DNA from: Paenibacillus sp. Soil750
Lineage (GTDB): Bacteria; Bacillota; Bacilli; Paenibacillales; NBRC-103111
DNA length: 64,000 bases
Reading direction: 5' to 3'
NCBI RefSeq assembly: GCF_001428045.1
Contig: NZ_LMSD01000034.1
Location: 248,001-312,000 of the forward strand
Position numbers and translations under genes: made by a program
Notes under the pieces: generated by a model
What the model was told of the DNA's origin: nothing
Databases searched by the model: none
What the model saw: the letters and a program-made list of their open reading frames with translations, nothing else
Shown: positions 51,254 through 60,916 of the stretch, piece after piece
How the letters are laid out: every line of letters begins with the position of its first letter
Numbering within the stretch: position 1 is the stretch's first letter

Positions 51254-54134
51254 ACGTCAAATTGTACAGATGATTTCCATCACTTTGGCGGCAATTATGC
51301 TGCTAAGTGTATGGGGAGCTGTCGGTCCTGTTAATCGTGCCTATGCTGACGGAGTTACCTACTATATGGATGCCGTAAACGGAAATGACAGTAATAACGG
51401 AACGAGTGAAGCGACAGCTTGGAAGAGTTTAACAAAAGTAAACAACAAGACCAATTTTCTGCCTGGCGATCATATTTTGTTCAAATCTGGCGGTTCTTGG
51501 TCAGGCTCACTGAAGCTTAAAAGCTCTGGGGCAGAAGGGAATCCCATTGTTGTAGGCAAATATGGGGATGGTCCTACGCCGGTCATTAATGCCAATGCCG
51601 CTTATGCAGCGATCGATCTGGAAAATATTCAGTATATCACGCTGCAGGATCTGGAGTTAACGAACTTTAATCCAGCGGCCACGGATGACTACAAAACGGG
51701 TTTTTACAGAAGAAGCGGGATCTGGATTAAGTCATTTCACAATGGACCTATGAATGATATTACGATTCGTAATATGGATATTCATGATGTCACAGGGATG
51801 AATTTGACAGGTGAAGCGACAACCACGACCACAGATGGCAAGGATAAAGGGGTTAACAAAAATGCAAACGCCGGTATCCAAATTGAGGCTTGGGAATTCG
51901 AAACCGGTAAGCCTAAAGCATATATTGACGGTTTGACGCTTGAAAACAATTATATTCATGATCTGGCGGTCATTGGGGTTAATATTACAGCATTCTCCAA
52001 TGATGTCGCCTATTTTAACCGAAATGTCACGATAAGAGGAAACACGGTGTCAAATACAGGGGCTGACGGCATCATAGTAGGGGTATCGGTTAATCCATTG
52101 ATCGAGCATAACATCAGTTTGGATGCAGGTGCCTATGCCCCTGGTATCAAATGGATTGCGGGTATCTGGGTTTGGAGAACCGACCGGGCACTCGTGCAAT
52201 TTAACGAAGTAGGGCGTACACGTGCGGAGATCAAAGCCGATTCGGATTCCGCAGCTTTTGATACGGATCTGGCCACGCGAGGTGACCATATTTTCCAATA
52301 CAATTACACCCATGACAATGCAGGCGGTTTCTTCATGGATATGGGACAGTTGAAAGGCGGCATCAACATCCTCCGCTACAACATCAGCCAGAACGATAAG
52401 CGTGACGGATGGCATAGCTATACGATGAACATCAACGACCCGGGAGTTTATTATAACAACGTTTTCTATAATGATCTTGGCATTGGGTTCCAAATGAAAA
52501 ATAATCCGAATGCCACGTATATGAACAACGTATTTTATGTAACAGGGCCATCTCCCGTCACAGAAACGTATCCAACAGGTCCTAAATTCCTGTCCAATGC
52601 TTTCTACGGCAAGGCCGCACCAGCACAAGGAAAGAATAACGTCGTCGGCGATCCTGGTTTCGTAGATCCAGGTAAAGGCGTGGACGGTTATTACACGGTG
52701 GACGGTTATAAGCTAAAGCCGGATTCACCGTTGATTGGAGCGGGTACTGTCGTCGCGAACAACGGGGGAAGAGATTTCTGGAACAATCCGATTTACCGAG
52801 GATTGCCGGATATTGGGGCGTTCGAAGATTCGTCAACTGCGATCACTGACACGGTAGCTCCGGCTGCGCCTACCTCGGTTACCGTGAGTGATTACCAAGA
52901 TTCGACAGTAACCCTTACTTGGGACTCTTCCGAAAATGGTGTGGAACTGGATGCGGATATTTATAACGCAGCGAACAATCAGCTGCTCACCTCCGTGATC
53001 GCCAGCAATGAAGCAGTCCTAACAGGTCTCACGCCAGATACGGATTATAATCTCTATGTGGTGGCCAAAGACAGGAATTGGAATACATCCCTACCGAGCG
53101 CGAGCGTAGCCGTAAAAACGCGAAAGTCCATCATCGTCGATGATACACAGGCCGTTAAGGTCGGCACATGGACGGCTGCAACAGGAACCAATTCCTATAA
53201 TAACAACTTTGTGAAGATTGCAGCAGGTTCGGGAACGAACTCCGTTAAATGGACACCACAAGTTACGATTCCCGGATTTTATGCGGTGTATTACTACCTG
53301 CCGGACGGAGGTTCATCGAGAGCGGGGAATGCGAAGTACACGGTTACTTCTTCAACAGGCTCGAAAACCTATACGGCCGATCAAAGACCGGTGAGAGGCG
53401 GAACCTGGAACCAGCTTGGTATTCATAGTTTTAGTGCAGGAACTTCAGGCTTCGTTCAGTTGAGCGATGCAGCAAGCGGCGAGGTTGTCGCTGATGCGAT
53501 TAAACTTGTGTATCTGGAAGGCTTCGGCTTGGAAGATATCGCGCGTATTCAGCTGTTCACTACGAAGTTGCAGCTACGTGAAGGCGAAACAACGAGATTC
53601 TCCGTGACAGGTACTGATAGTGAAGGGCAGATGGTGGAACTGCCTACGGATTCTGCGGAGCTGTCTTATATCGTAGATGATCCAACGGTTGCAACTATCA
53701 ACGGTGGCGTCGTTAGCGGCATTTCCAATGGTGTGACTCATTTTCATGCCAAATTCAGTTATAATGGCCGGTTCCTCGAAAGTAATTCAGTTGAGGTGAT
53801 TGTCGGGCCGAAAATGGCTATAGAGACACCAACGTTCACGGATGTTAATGGTCAGGAAATAACCTCTATGACAGCCGGTACGATTACGGTATCTTCCAGA
53901 ATCATTAATTCATCCGAAAAACATCTTAACGCTACGTTAATTGTCGTCTTACATGGCCCAGCTGGTATCGTGGAAACCAAGAGTCAGGAGGTCGTATTGA
54001 ACAAATACGATAATAATACGCTAACTGTAACGATTACGACCCCGGAATTAGTAGAAGGGTATTCGCTTAAAGCATTTATTTGGGATAATCTCACGGATAT
54101 GACAGCATTAACTGATTGGGCGATATTACAATAA
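51243..54134 (+). CDS. secreted right-handed beta-helix protein (polysaccharide lyase-like)
   Basis: 963 residues from ATG 51243 with GAGGAGG upstream; the frame is open to 51120 inside the previous gene. Signal peptide, cleavage near AYADG. Residues about 36-530 form a pectate-lyase-like parallel beta-helix starting YYMDAVNGNDSNNGTSEATA, the DUF1565-type opening, with many N-x-I turns. Then a fibronectin III domain (about 539-628), a golvesin/xanthan-lyase-like beta domain (628-760), a Big_2-type Ig domain (770-855) and a final beta domain. It probably binds or cleaves a plant or exopolysaccharide. Confidence 0.85.
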   Translation: MNYKRQIVQMISITLAAIMLLSVWGAVGPVNRAYADGVTYYMDAVNGNDSNNGTSEATAWKSLTKVNNKTNFLPGDHILFKSGGSWSGSLKLKSSGAEGNPIVVGKYGDGPTPVINANAAYAAIDLENIQYITLQDLELTNFNPAATDDYKTGFYRRSGIWIKSFHNGPMNDITIRNMDIHDVTGMNLTGEATTTTTDGKDKGVNKNANAGIQIEAWEFETGKPKAYIDGLTLENNYIHDLAVIGVNITAFSNDVAYFNRNVTIRGNTVSNTGADGIIVGVSVNPLIEHNISLDAGAYAPGIKWIAGIWVWRTDRALVQFNEVGRTRAEIKADSDSAAFDTDLATRGDHIFQYNYTHDNAGGFFMDMGQLKGGINILRYNISQNDKRDGWHSYTMNINDPGVYYNNVFYNDLGIGFQMKNNPNATYMNNVFYVTGPSPVTETYPTGPKFLSNAFYGKAAPAQGKNNVVGDPGFVDPGKGVDGYYTVDGYKLKPDSPLIGAGTVVANNGGRDFWNNPIYRGLPDIGAFEDSSTAITDTVAPAAPTSVTVSDYQDSTVTLTWDSSENGVELDADIYNAANNQLLTSVIASNEAVLTGLTPDTDYNLYVVAKDRNWNTSLPSASVAVKTRKSIIVDDTQAVKVGTWTAATGTNSYNNNFVKIAAGSGTNSVKWTPQVTIPGFYAVYYYLPDGGSSRAGNAKYTVTSSTGSKTYTADQRPVRGGTWNQLGIHSFSAGTSGFVQLSDAASGEVVADAIKLVYLEGFGLEDIARIQLFTTKLQLREGETTRFSVTGTDSEGQMVELPTDSAELSYIVDDPTVATINGGVVSGISNGVTHFHAKFSYNGRFLESNSVEVIVGPKMAIETPTFTDVNGQEITSMTAGTITVSSRIINSSEKHLNATLIVVLHGPAGIVETKSQEVVLNKYDNNTLTVTITTPELVEGYSLKAFIWDNLTDMTALTDWAILQ

Positions 54135-54139
54135 AGGAA

Positions 54140-54189
54140 GTTGAATGGCTTAGGCAGGGGAAAGTAAAGCTCTGCCGAAGCCATTCAAC
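54140..54189 (+). terminator. long hairpin between the beta-helix and GH36 genes
   Basis: GTTGAATGGCTT pairs perfectly with AAGCCATTCAAC, and GGCAG with CTGCC inside. The following sequence is ATTATAAAATTTG, so termination may be partial. Confidence 0.65.
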
Positions 54190-54249
54190 ATTATAAAATT
54201 TGTGTGGTTACTTACAGTTATGGAAAAAACAATCAGGATGTGAACAACG

Positions 54250-56420
54250 ATGTTTAGGTATAAGGATACGACGTTATTCGTAACAGATCTGCGGGAAGAC
54301 GTAGAATTGACTTCTGACATACCGGTGTTAAAGGCTTGGGCATAACGGTTTCGCTGGATGGAGAAGCACCTTTGAAGCTAGTCTATCAATCCACTGATCA
54401 GACAAAGGGTGTCAACAAGCTTGGGACATTTGATGAATATACATTACACTTTTATAAAGATACAGAAGTATCTGTGATTGTAAAACTAAGGAATTACGGA
54501 GAGTTCCTACTTGGGTTCGTAGATGGGAGGATTGCCAGTGAGAATCCCTTTATGCGAAGGAAATCGTTCTCTGGCAAAGGGAGTATTGCCATTACAATAG
54601 ATGAGATTGAGGGTATACACAGTTTAATGGCGAACTATCAGCATAATGACTGGTGGACTCGGCCACATTTTGACCCAGATCTGACAAAGCTTCCAGCGCA
54701 AACGGTTTCGCTTCTGTGGGAGTCGGACTCAACTTACTATCGACTGCTGCCTGTAAGTGGGCCTGTATTCAGGACCGATCTAAAAGGTGGGGGTGGCGCA
54801 GAGGGAAAGGGCATGTCTGTGATGCTATCTTCCTATCAAGGAGGATTGCAGCGTGTGGAGGCACTTGCCTTCGTACTTGGCATTGGTGACGACCCATACA
54901 CGCTGGCAGATCGAACAACTGATGCAGCATTAAAGGAGTTAGATTATCCCGTCCTTCCACGTGAGCGCAAATCGTATCCAGAGGTACTGGATTATTTGGG
55001 GTGGTGCAGCTGGGATGCCTTTTATCAGAAGGTGGATGAGCGCGGGGTATTGGCCAAAGCTGAGGAGTTCAATGATCTAGGTCTACCTGTTCGTTGGATG
55101 ATGATAGATGATGGATGGTCCACAATTAAGGAAGGGAAACTACAGGGGTTTGATGCCAATATAGACAAATTTCCAGAGGGAATCGCACATACGGTAGCCA
55201 TGCTCAAAGACAAGTATGGTGTAAAGTGGGTCGGGGTCTGGCATACGATTGTCGGGTATTGGGGTGGCATTCATCCGGATAGTAGCCTAGCGAAGACGCT
55301 TGGGCATTACCTCTACAGAACAGCAGATGGCAGTCTTGTTCCTTATCCTGATCCAGCCATAGGTTTCGGCTTCTGGCATGCGTGGCATGGCTATCTTCAA
55401 CGCCAGGGCATTAATTTCGTCAAAGTTGACAGTCAGGCGGCCATTAATAACTTTCTGCAATACGAGCGTTCCGTCGGGGCATCCTCCGCAGCTGCACATC
55501 AAGCCATAGAGGCCTCAGTTGCCCTGCATTTCGATAATACCATGATCAACTGTATGGGAATGGCGGCAGAAAACATTTGGCATCGTCCGAAATCTGCGGT
55601 GTCGCGCAATAGTGATGATTTTATGCCCAAGAGTCAGAACGGTTTTCGCGAGCATGCGTTGCAGAATGCCTATAATTCCTACTATCATGGTTCCTTCTAC
55701 TGGGGGGATTGGGATATGTTTTGGACTATCAACCATGACGATCAGCAGAATGCTGTACTGCGAGCAATAAGCGGTGGGCCCGTCTATATCAGTGATGCAT
55801 TGGGACAAACCAATCCATCGCTTCTCCTGCCACTCCTATATAACGATGGAAAGTTGATACGTTGTGCAAGAACTGCCCTTCCTACAATGGATTGTTTGAC
55901 CAAAGATCCAACGCGTGATGCAGTCCCACTTAAAATTTGGAACTATGCAGGTGAAGCTGGCATTATTGCCGCATTCCATATCGGGGAAGGTGGCAAAACG
56001 TTAGCATGCAGCCTATCTGCATCAGATATCCCATCGTTTACGGATAAACGAGTTGTGCTCTATGAATATTTCTCACAAGCGTGCAGGCTATTGGAACCGG
56101 GTGAAAGTTTATCTTTTATGCTGGAGCCAGACGCATGTAAGCTGTTTCTGCTCGTTGAGGTTAAAGGTAAAGTAACTCCATTAGGGTTAGTCAATAAATA
56201 CGCCTCCCCCCATGCAATTATGAATCAGTGGAGCAAAGAGGGAAGTGATACCATTCGACTTCGGGAAGGCGGCCGATTTGCTTTTCACATGCAAGGAGTG
56301 CCTACCCGAGTGTTGGCCAATGGAGAAGAGCAGCAATTGATTTCAATAGGGAATGACGTATTTGAGATCGTGTGTGACGGTTTCCAACAGGAGGTAGTGA
56401 TTGAAATAAATTGGGATTGA
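54250..56420 (+). CDS. GH36/raffinose-synthase-like glycosidase, frameshifted near its 5' end
   Basis: The long frame (54336-56420, 694 residues) is a GH36-type enzyme: LDYLGWCSWDAFYQKV, RWMMIDDGWSTI, WVGVWHTIVGYWGG, nucleophile in NFVKVDSQAA and acid/base in VSRNSDDF. It lacks a credible start. In another frame ATG 54250 (weak AGGA) gives YKDTTLFVTDLREDVELTS to PVLKAWA and stops at 54343; joining both gives the natural N-terminus, so a one-base indel lies around 54318-54342. No signal peptide, so cytosolic action on imported alpha-galactosides is likely. Inactivated unless translation restarts or the base is an error. Confidence 0.85.
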
Positions 56421-56443
56421 TACAACGTTACGCTATGAATGAA

Positions 56444-56487
56444 AAGGCTGTTCTACGAGTAGAAAGATTCTACTTGCGGACAGCCTT
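56444..56487. terminator. bidirectional terminator between GH36 and the phosphatase
   Basis: AAGGCTGT-C and AGTAGA arms pair with TCTACT and GACAGCCTT across 56444-56487, followed by CTTCG. It separates two converging genes. Confidence 0.7.
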
Positions 56488-56498
56488 CTTCGTGTTTA

Positions 56499-57206
56499 TT
56501 AGTCAATATTGTCGGCAACCAGACCAGCACGGCTGAGAGGGAGTCCTGCTTGATAGATATGTCCTACATCACCAACACCGTAGCATCGCGGAGCTGCCCA
56601 CCCATGTGAACGTTCTTCCATAACAACCGTTGTTACTGAGCTAGGCGCGATCCAAAAACCAGCCCATACCATCGGCAAGGGAAGCTCTAGGAGATGTGAC
56701 AGCCAAGCTAAACCAAAGCCGAGATGGCAGAAAACGGCGATGGTGTCTCGGTTGGATGCGACAATGCGATAGCGTCCTCCCTCACGTTGATAGCCGTTCT
56801 CCTGAAAGAAACGATCCGAGTTGAGACGAATTTCCTCATATTTGTCACGAAAAACCGGATTGTCATACGGTGGCAGTTGATGCCAGTTCTCACTGGACGG
56901 AAACGGACGTTGCTCACGAATCCACGAGTTATCAGCATTCCAAATGACTTCGGATTTCCCAGCAGGGTTTTGGAAATTCCACCCCTCTAGTTCAGCTGTC
57001 CAAGGTAATAATACGGGCTTAATGCCCATCGCATCCGCGGTATACTGCATGGTGTGAATGGCCCTGCCAAGGGGGGAATGGTAAATTCGATCGATCTTCG
57101 TTCCACAAAGTCGCGTTGCTAAGGCTTGTGCTTCCAGATGTCCGGGCGGGGTGATTGTATGATTGGGATAGTCCGGTTCCGCATGTCGAATGATATAAAT
57201 TTTCAT
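56499..57206 (-). CDS. histidine phosphatase family protein
   Basis: 235 residues. IYIIRHAEPDYPNH gives the catalytic RHAEPDY motif; SPLGRAIHTMQYTA and AVFCHLGFGLAWLSH supply the second Arg and His. The longer C-terminal half is unlike the phosphatase at 36895. AGGAGG lies upstream of the ATG. Cytosolic phosphatase of unknown substrate, convergent with the GH36 gene. Confidence 0.88.
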   Translation of the reverse strand: MKIYIIRHAEPDYPNHTITPPGHLEAQALATRLCGTKIDRIYHSPLGRAIHTMQYTADAMGIKPVLLPWTAELEGWNFQNPAGKSEVIWNADNSWIREQRPFPSSENWHQLPPYDNPVFRDKYEEIRLNSDRFFQENGYQREGGRYRIVASNRDTIAVFCHLGFGLAWLSHLLELPLPMVWAGFWIAPSSVTTVVMEERSHGWAAPRCYGVGDVGHIYQAGLPLSRAGLVADNID

Positions 57207-57383
57207 AACGGCCTCCTATTCATGTGCTGTTCAAATTTAGTATAGGCGGCCTTGAAAGGCATAGCAATAGCATGCAAAAACTCGCGTTTGTGCAAAAAAG
57301 CTAGTTCCATTTTTCAATAAAAAAAGAATATGGAAGTCTCATGTCGAACTTTTATATAGCAAGAATTGGAAAGGAGATTTGAT

Positions 57384-58619
57384 ATGTTAGTCTTCCAAAC
57401 GGATGTGTTAACGATTCGAGAACTTGAACAAAGAGATAAAAACCTGTTAATTTCCTGGCTGAATGACCCCTTGGTATTGACCTACTATGGCGGCCGCGAT
57501 TGCCCCCACGATGGGGATTTGGTGGATGAACATTTTTATAAGGAAGAAGAAGCAGTTGTCAGATGCCTTATCGAATATGAGAGCCAGCCGATCGGTTATA
57601 TCCAATTTTATGAGATTGAGGAAGAAGAACGTCGCGAGTACGGCTATTCGGATACGACCGAAAAGATCTATGGAACAGACCAATTCATAGGTGATACTGC
57701 CTATTGGGATCAGGGGATTGGGAAAAGGCTAGTCACGTCGATGCGTGATTATTTAATAGATGTCCTTAAAGCCGATCGCATTGTCATGGATCCACAGCAG
57801 TGGAATATACGAGCAATTAGCTGCTATGAACGATGTGGATTTACCAAAGTGAAGGAACTGCCTGCTCATGAGATGCACGAAGGAGAAATGCGAGATTGTT
57901 GGTTGATGGCGTACTCGCGGATTACGAAGATAAGAGATGCAGAAAGAAAGTATCATGAAGCTTGTTATGAGAACTACAAGTTATTTGAAGAAGGCTCATG
58001 GTTGGCAAAGCCGGTGAAAACGGTTATGGATACGTTATCGTTTTTCGACGCATATGAAGATGTCACAGTTTTGGATTTGGGTAGTGGTGTTGGGCGAAAT
58101 AGTATACCGATAGCAGAAGCTTTGAAACACAGAAGTGGTAAAGTGGTATGCGTGGATATTATGCAATCCGCGTTAACTAAGTTGCTGGTATATAGTGAGC
58201 AATTCGGTGTTAATGGTCAAATCGAAACGCATCTCTCCGACATTGTAGATTATGAAATTGCGCCGGATACTTTTGATTATATCGTCGCTGTGTCTTCGCT
58301 GGAGCATGTTGACTCTGAACAAACCTTCATACATGTTTTAAATAGAATAGCCAATGGCACGAAAGTTAATGGGGTTAACTGTTTGATCGTAAACTCGAAT
58401 CTACAAGAGATTGATAAGTTGACTGGCGAGAAATTAACACCTCTTGTTGAACTGAATCTCACGACAGAACACTTACAAGTCATATTGAAAAATCAATATG
58501 AAGGTTGGGAAAATGTGGGAACGACAGTAAAGAAGTTAACATTTGAGATAGAGCGCAATGGCAGACAAATTCAACTGAAGACAGATTGTCTTACTTATGT
58601 CGCAAGAAAAATATGGTAA
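57384..58619 (+). CDS. AAC(6')-like GNAT acetyltransferase fused to a SAM methyltransferase
   Basis: 411 residues from ATG 57384 with AAAGGAG before it. Residues about 1-180 strongly resemble the acetyltransferase half of the bifunctional aminoglycoside enzyme AAC(6')-Ie: ISWLNDPLVLTYYGGRD, CLIEYESQPIGYIQFY, YGTDQFIGDTAYWDQGIGKR (acetyl-CoA loop), RAISCYERCGF and LPAHEMHEGEMRDCWLM. In place of the phosphotransferase half, residues about 216-411 form a class I methyltransferase (VLDLGSGVGRNSIPIA; YIVAVSSLEHVDS). The frame is continuous. Whether it modifies an aminoglycoside or another aminosugar is unknown. Confidence 0.85.
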   Translation: MLVFQTDVLTIRELEQRDKNLLISWLNDPLVLTYYGGRDCPHDGDLVDEHFYKEEEAVVRCLIEYESQPIGYIQFYEIEEEERREYGYSDTTEKIYGTDQFIGDTAYWDQGIGKRLVTSMRDYLIDVLKADRIVMDPQQWNIRAISCYERCGFTKVKELPAHEMHEGEMRDCWLMAYSRITKIRDAERKYHEACYENYKLFEEGSWLAKPVKTVMDTLSFFDAYEDVTVLDLGSGVGRNSIPIAEALKHRSGKVVCVDIMQSALTKLLVYSEQFGVNGQIETHLSDIVDYEIAPDTFDYIVAVSSLEHVDSEQTFIHVLNRIANGTKVNGVNCLIVNSNLQEIDKLTGEKLTPLVELNLTTEHLQVILKNQYEGWENVGTTVKKLTFEIERNGRQIQLKTDCLTYVARKIW

Positions 58620-58702
58620 GAGAAACTAAGTGGAAATCTGGAAATTCATGTATGTGTTGGCCCCCTGCGGTTACACTACAGAGGGGAAAGGGGCTTCATC
58701 TT

Positions 58703-59581
58703 ATGGAATTGGAAACTGTCTATCTGACATATAAACAGCTTTTATTCTCTGTTGCGTACCGCATGTTAGGCTCTGTATCCGATGCAGAAGATATGTTGCA
58801 AGACATGTTTATCACACTACAGAAGACAGACATCGGGCATGTAACGAATTTGAAATCGTATTTAGTCAAAATGGTTACGAATCGTTGCTTGAATTACTTG
58901 AATTCGGCGAGTAAGCAAAGAGAAACCTACATCGGCGCATGGCTTCCTGAGCCTCAAGTGACATCATCCCGCGAAGATCCAATGGGAAGACTTGTCCAGG
59001 ATGAAACGATTTCATATGCGTTTTTAGTTTTGCTGCAAGAGCTGTCCGCGGTAGAGCGTGCGGTCTTCGTACTTAGAGAAGTGCTTGGATACGATTATGA
59101 AGAGGTTGCGGACATTCTTCAGAAAACGGAAGCGAATTGTCGCAAAATTTATAGCCGCGCCAAGAGTAAAATCAATGAGACTTCTGACGAAGAAGCTGAG
59201 CGCTCATTAGGTGAAACAGAGCCTCTGGTCCAGAAGTTTCTTCACGCGGTGGGTACGGGGGATTTTCAAGATTTTGTTCAACTCCTAATGGAAGATGCTG
59301 TGATGGTATCAGATGGAGGCGGAAAGGTAAGTGCTGCCATTCATCCGATTTACGGGAAAGAGCGCATCGCTTCATTTTTCGAAGGTATTCAATCTAAAGG
59401 GGCACTGGTGGGAGACTGGCTGACTGTGACGTTCAACGGACAATCCGGGCTGATTCTTGTTAAGGATCAATCCCCATTGATGGTTATCCTGTTTGAACTT
59501 ACTGCGAGTCGGCACCAATCGAACCACATCTATGTGATCCGCAATCCCGATAAATTAAACCAAATTTATTCTGAATTGTGA
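58703..59581 (+). CDS. ECF sigma factor, SigJ/ECF41 type with SnoaL-like domain
   Basis: 292 residues from ATG 58703 (AAAGGGG upstream; the frame runs back to 58586 into the previous gene). Sigma region 2 reads LLFSVAYRMLGSVSDAEDML, region 4 RAVFVLREVLGYDYEEVADIL. A C-terminal SnoaL-like domain of about 110 residues (KFLHAVGTGDFQDFVQLLMED) replaces a separate anti-sigma factor, as in ECF41 sigma factors, where it regulates activity in cis. It follows the fusion gene by 83 bases and may be cotranscribed. Confidence 0.9.
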   Translation: MELETVYLTYKQLLFSVAYRMLGSVSDAEDMLQDMFITLQKTDIGHVTNLKSYLVKMVTNRCLNYLNSASKQRETYIGAWLPEPQVTSSREDPMGRLVQDETISYAFLVLLQELSAVERAVFVLREVLGYDYEEVADILQKTEANCRKIYSRAKSKINETSDEEAERSLGETEPLVQKFLHAVGTGDFQDFVQLLMEDAVMVSDGGGKVSAAIHPIYGKERIASFFEGIQSKGALVGDWLTVTFNGQSGLILVKDQSPLMVILFELTASRHQSNHIYVIRNPDKLNQIYSEL

Positions 59582-59609
59582 GTCACAAGGATTGTTCTGT
59601 TAGTTTCAG

Positions 59610-59647
59610 AGTCATGAAAAGGATATTCCCTCTTCATGGCTTTTTTT
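59610..59647 (+). terminator. intrinsic terminator of the sigma factor gene
   Basis: AGTCATGAA-N14-TTCATGGCT stem followed by seven T. Confidence 0.8.
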
Positions 59648-59684
59648 CTACTTGAAAAGTAAAGCAGGATGTTTTAGAATTGAG

Positions 59685-59700
59685 TTGTGCCCGAGCACGG
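59685..59700. promoter_or_regulatory. GTGC-CCGA-GCAC operator, distal copy
   Basis: TTGTGCCCGAGCACGG, the same 12-base core as at 59761-59780, 76 bases upstream of it. The spacing is close to seven helical turns, which would suit DNA looping by a tetrameric LacI-family repressor. Confidence 0.65.
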
Positions 59701-59760
59701 AATAGGGTGACAGGCAAAGGCAAATCGCAATAAGCCATAGTGGCTTTATTTTTGGGACAT

Positions 59761-59780
59761 TTTCGTGCCCGAGCACGAAA
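59761..59780. promoter_or_regulatory. GTGC-CCGA-GCAC operator, proximal copy
   Basis: TTTCGTGC-CCGA-GCACGAAA has perfect 8-bp arms and lies 33 bases before the desaturase start. The shape fits a LacI-family regulator, whose gene lies in the same cluster at 61339. Confidence 0.75.
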
Positions 59781-59812
59781 AGTGAAGTTCTAATCAAAAA
59801 GGAGGCGTTAAT

Positions 59813-60916
59813 GTGGCCATTGTTGTTCAGAAAAGAGATTACAGTATTACCGGCCAGGAAAGCATTAGAGCACAAGAACGCGGTTTAGCTAGTGCGGAGT
59901 GGTATGCTAGCCCCATTCCGCGCGCAAAAATGAAAGAGCTAATGAAACGCAAGGATGGACCTGCGATTCGGGACACCATAATCTGGTTTGGTGCCTTGCT
60001 GATATTCGGTTATCTGGCGTATGTATCATGGGGAACTTGGTGGGCTGTGCCGGCATTTTTCGTCTATGGTGTGATCTATGCTTCTCCAGGCGACTCGAGG
60101 TGGCATGAATGCGGGCATGGTACTGCATTTAAGACACCATGGATGAATGATGTCGTGTATCAGATTGCGTCATTCTTCGTGTTGCGTTCAGCTACTCCTT
60201 GGCGCTGGAGCCACGCACGGCATCATACTGATACCATTATTGTCGGTAGAGACCCCGAAATATTGACGGAGAGACCACCGATTTGGAAAATCATCCTCAT
60301 GCAGATCTTTCATTTATATGGCGGTCCAATCGAGATCAAGCGATTTGCTCTACACACGATAGGCCGATTGGAAAAACAGGAAAAGGATTATATTCCTGCA
60401 TCCGAGTTTCCGAAAGTATTTCGCGAAGCACGTATCTACATGCTGATTATCCTTGCTACCACGGCGGCATGTTTATACACAGGGAGCTTGCTTCCCGCCA
60501 TGTTTATCGTATTGCCATCCTTCTATGGCAATCTGTTTGTACTGCTTTTTGGAATGACACAGCACCTTGGCCTTTATGAAGATGTCCTAGACCACCGTTT
60601 GAATACACGCACCATTCATATGAATCCGATCTTTCGATTTTTGTATTGGAACATGAACTATCATACCGAGCATCATATGTATCCCATGGTACCGTATCAT
60701 GCGTTGCCTAGACTTCATCGAGAGATGTTGGCTGATTGTCCTGCCCCCCGTACGAGCTTATGGGCGGCATTGAAAGAGGTCATTACAGCGCTGCGTTTAC
60801 AGAAAAATGACCCCTCTTATGTGGTCGTGAAACCGTTACCCGTAACTGCTCAACCTTATTATTTTGGTGGTAGCCGCGAAGAGGAACAATCTACATTAAG
60901 GAGACAACAACTATGA
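59813..60916 (+). CDS. fatty-acid-desaturase-fold diiron oxygenase, MocD-like
   Basis: 367 residues from GTG 59813 with AAAGGAGG upstream; ATG 59811 is in a different, closed frame. Two to four membrane segments and three histidine boxes for a diiron site: HECGH (98-102), HARHH (134-138) and HTEHH (284-288). Members near Rieske ferredoxins, such as rhizopine MocD, act as hydroxylases or demethylases rather than lipid desaturases. The stop overlaps the ferredoxin start (ATGA), so they form an electron-transfer pair. GTGC-N4-GCAC operators precede the gene. Confidence 0.85.
   Translation: MAIVVQKRDYSITGQESIRAQERGLASAEWYASPIPRAKMKELMKRKDGPAIRDTIIWFGALLIFGYLAYVSWGTWWAVPAFFVYGVIYASPGDSRWHECGHGTAFKTPWMNDVVYQIASFFVLRSATPWRWSHARHHTDTIIVGRDPEILTERPPIWKIILMQIFHLYGGPIEIKRFALHTIGRLEKQEKDYIPASEFPKVFREARIYMLIILATTAACLYTGSLLPAMFIVLPSFYGNLFVLLFGMTQHLGLYEDVLDHRLNTRTIHMNPIFRFLYWNMNYHTEHHMYPMVPYHALPRLHREMLADCPAPRTSLWAALKEVITALRLQKNDPSYVVVKPLPVTAQPYYFGGSREEEQSTLRRQQL

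Noticed and set aside
54336..54338. TTG 54336 as the true start of the GH36 gene
   Set aside because: No ribosome site is properly spaced, and a matching N-terminal peptide with an ATG exists upstream in another frame.
59811..59813. ATG 59811 as the desaturase start
   Set aside because: It opens a different frame that soon closes; GTG 59813 leads into the protein with the three histidine boxes.
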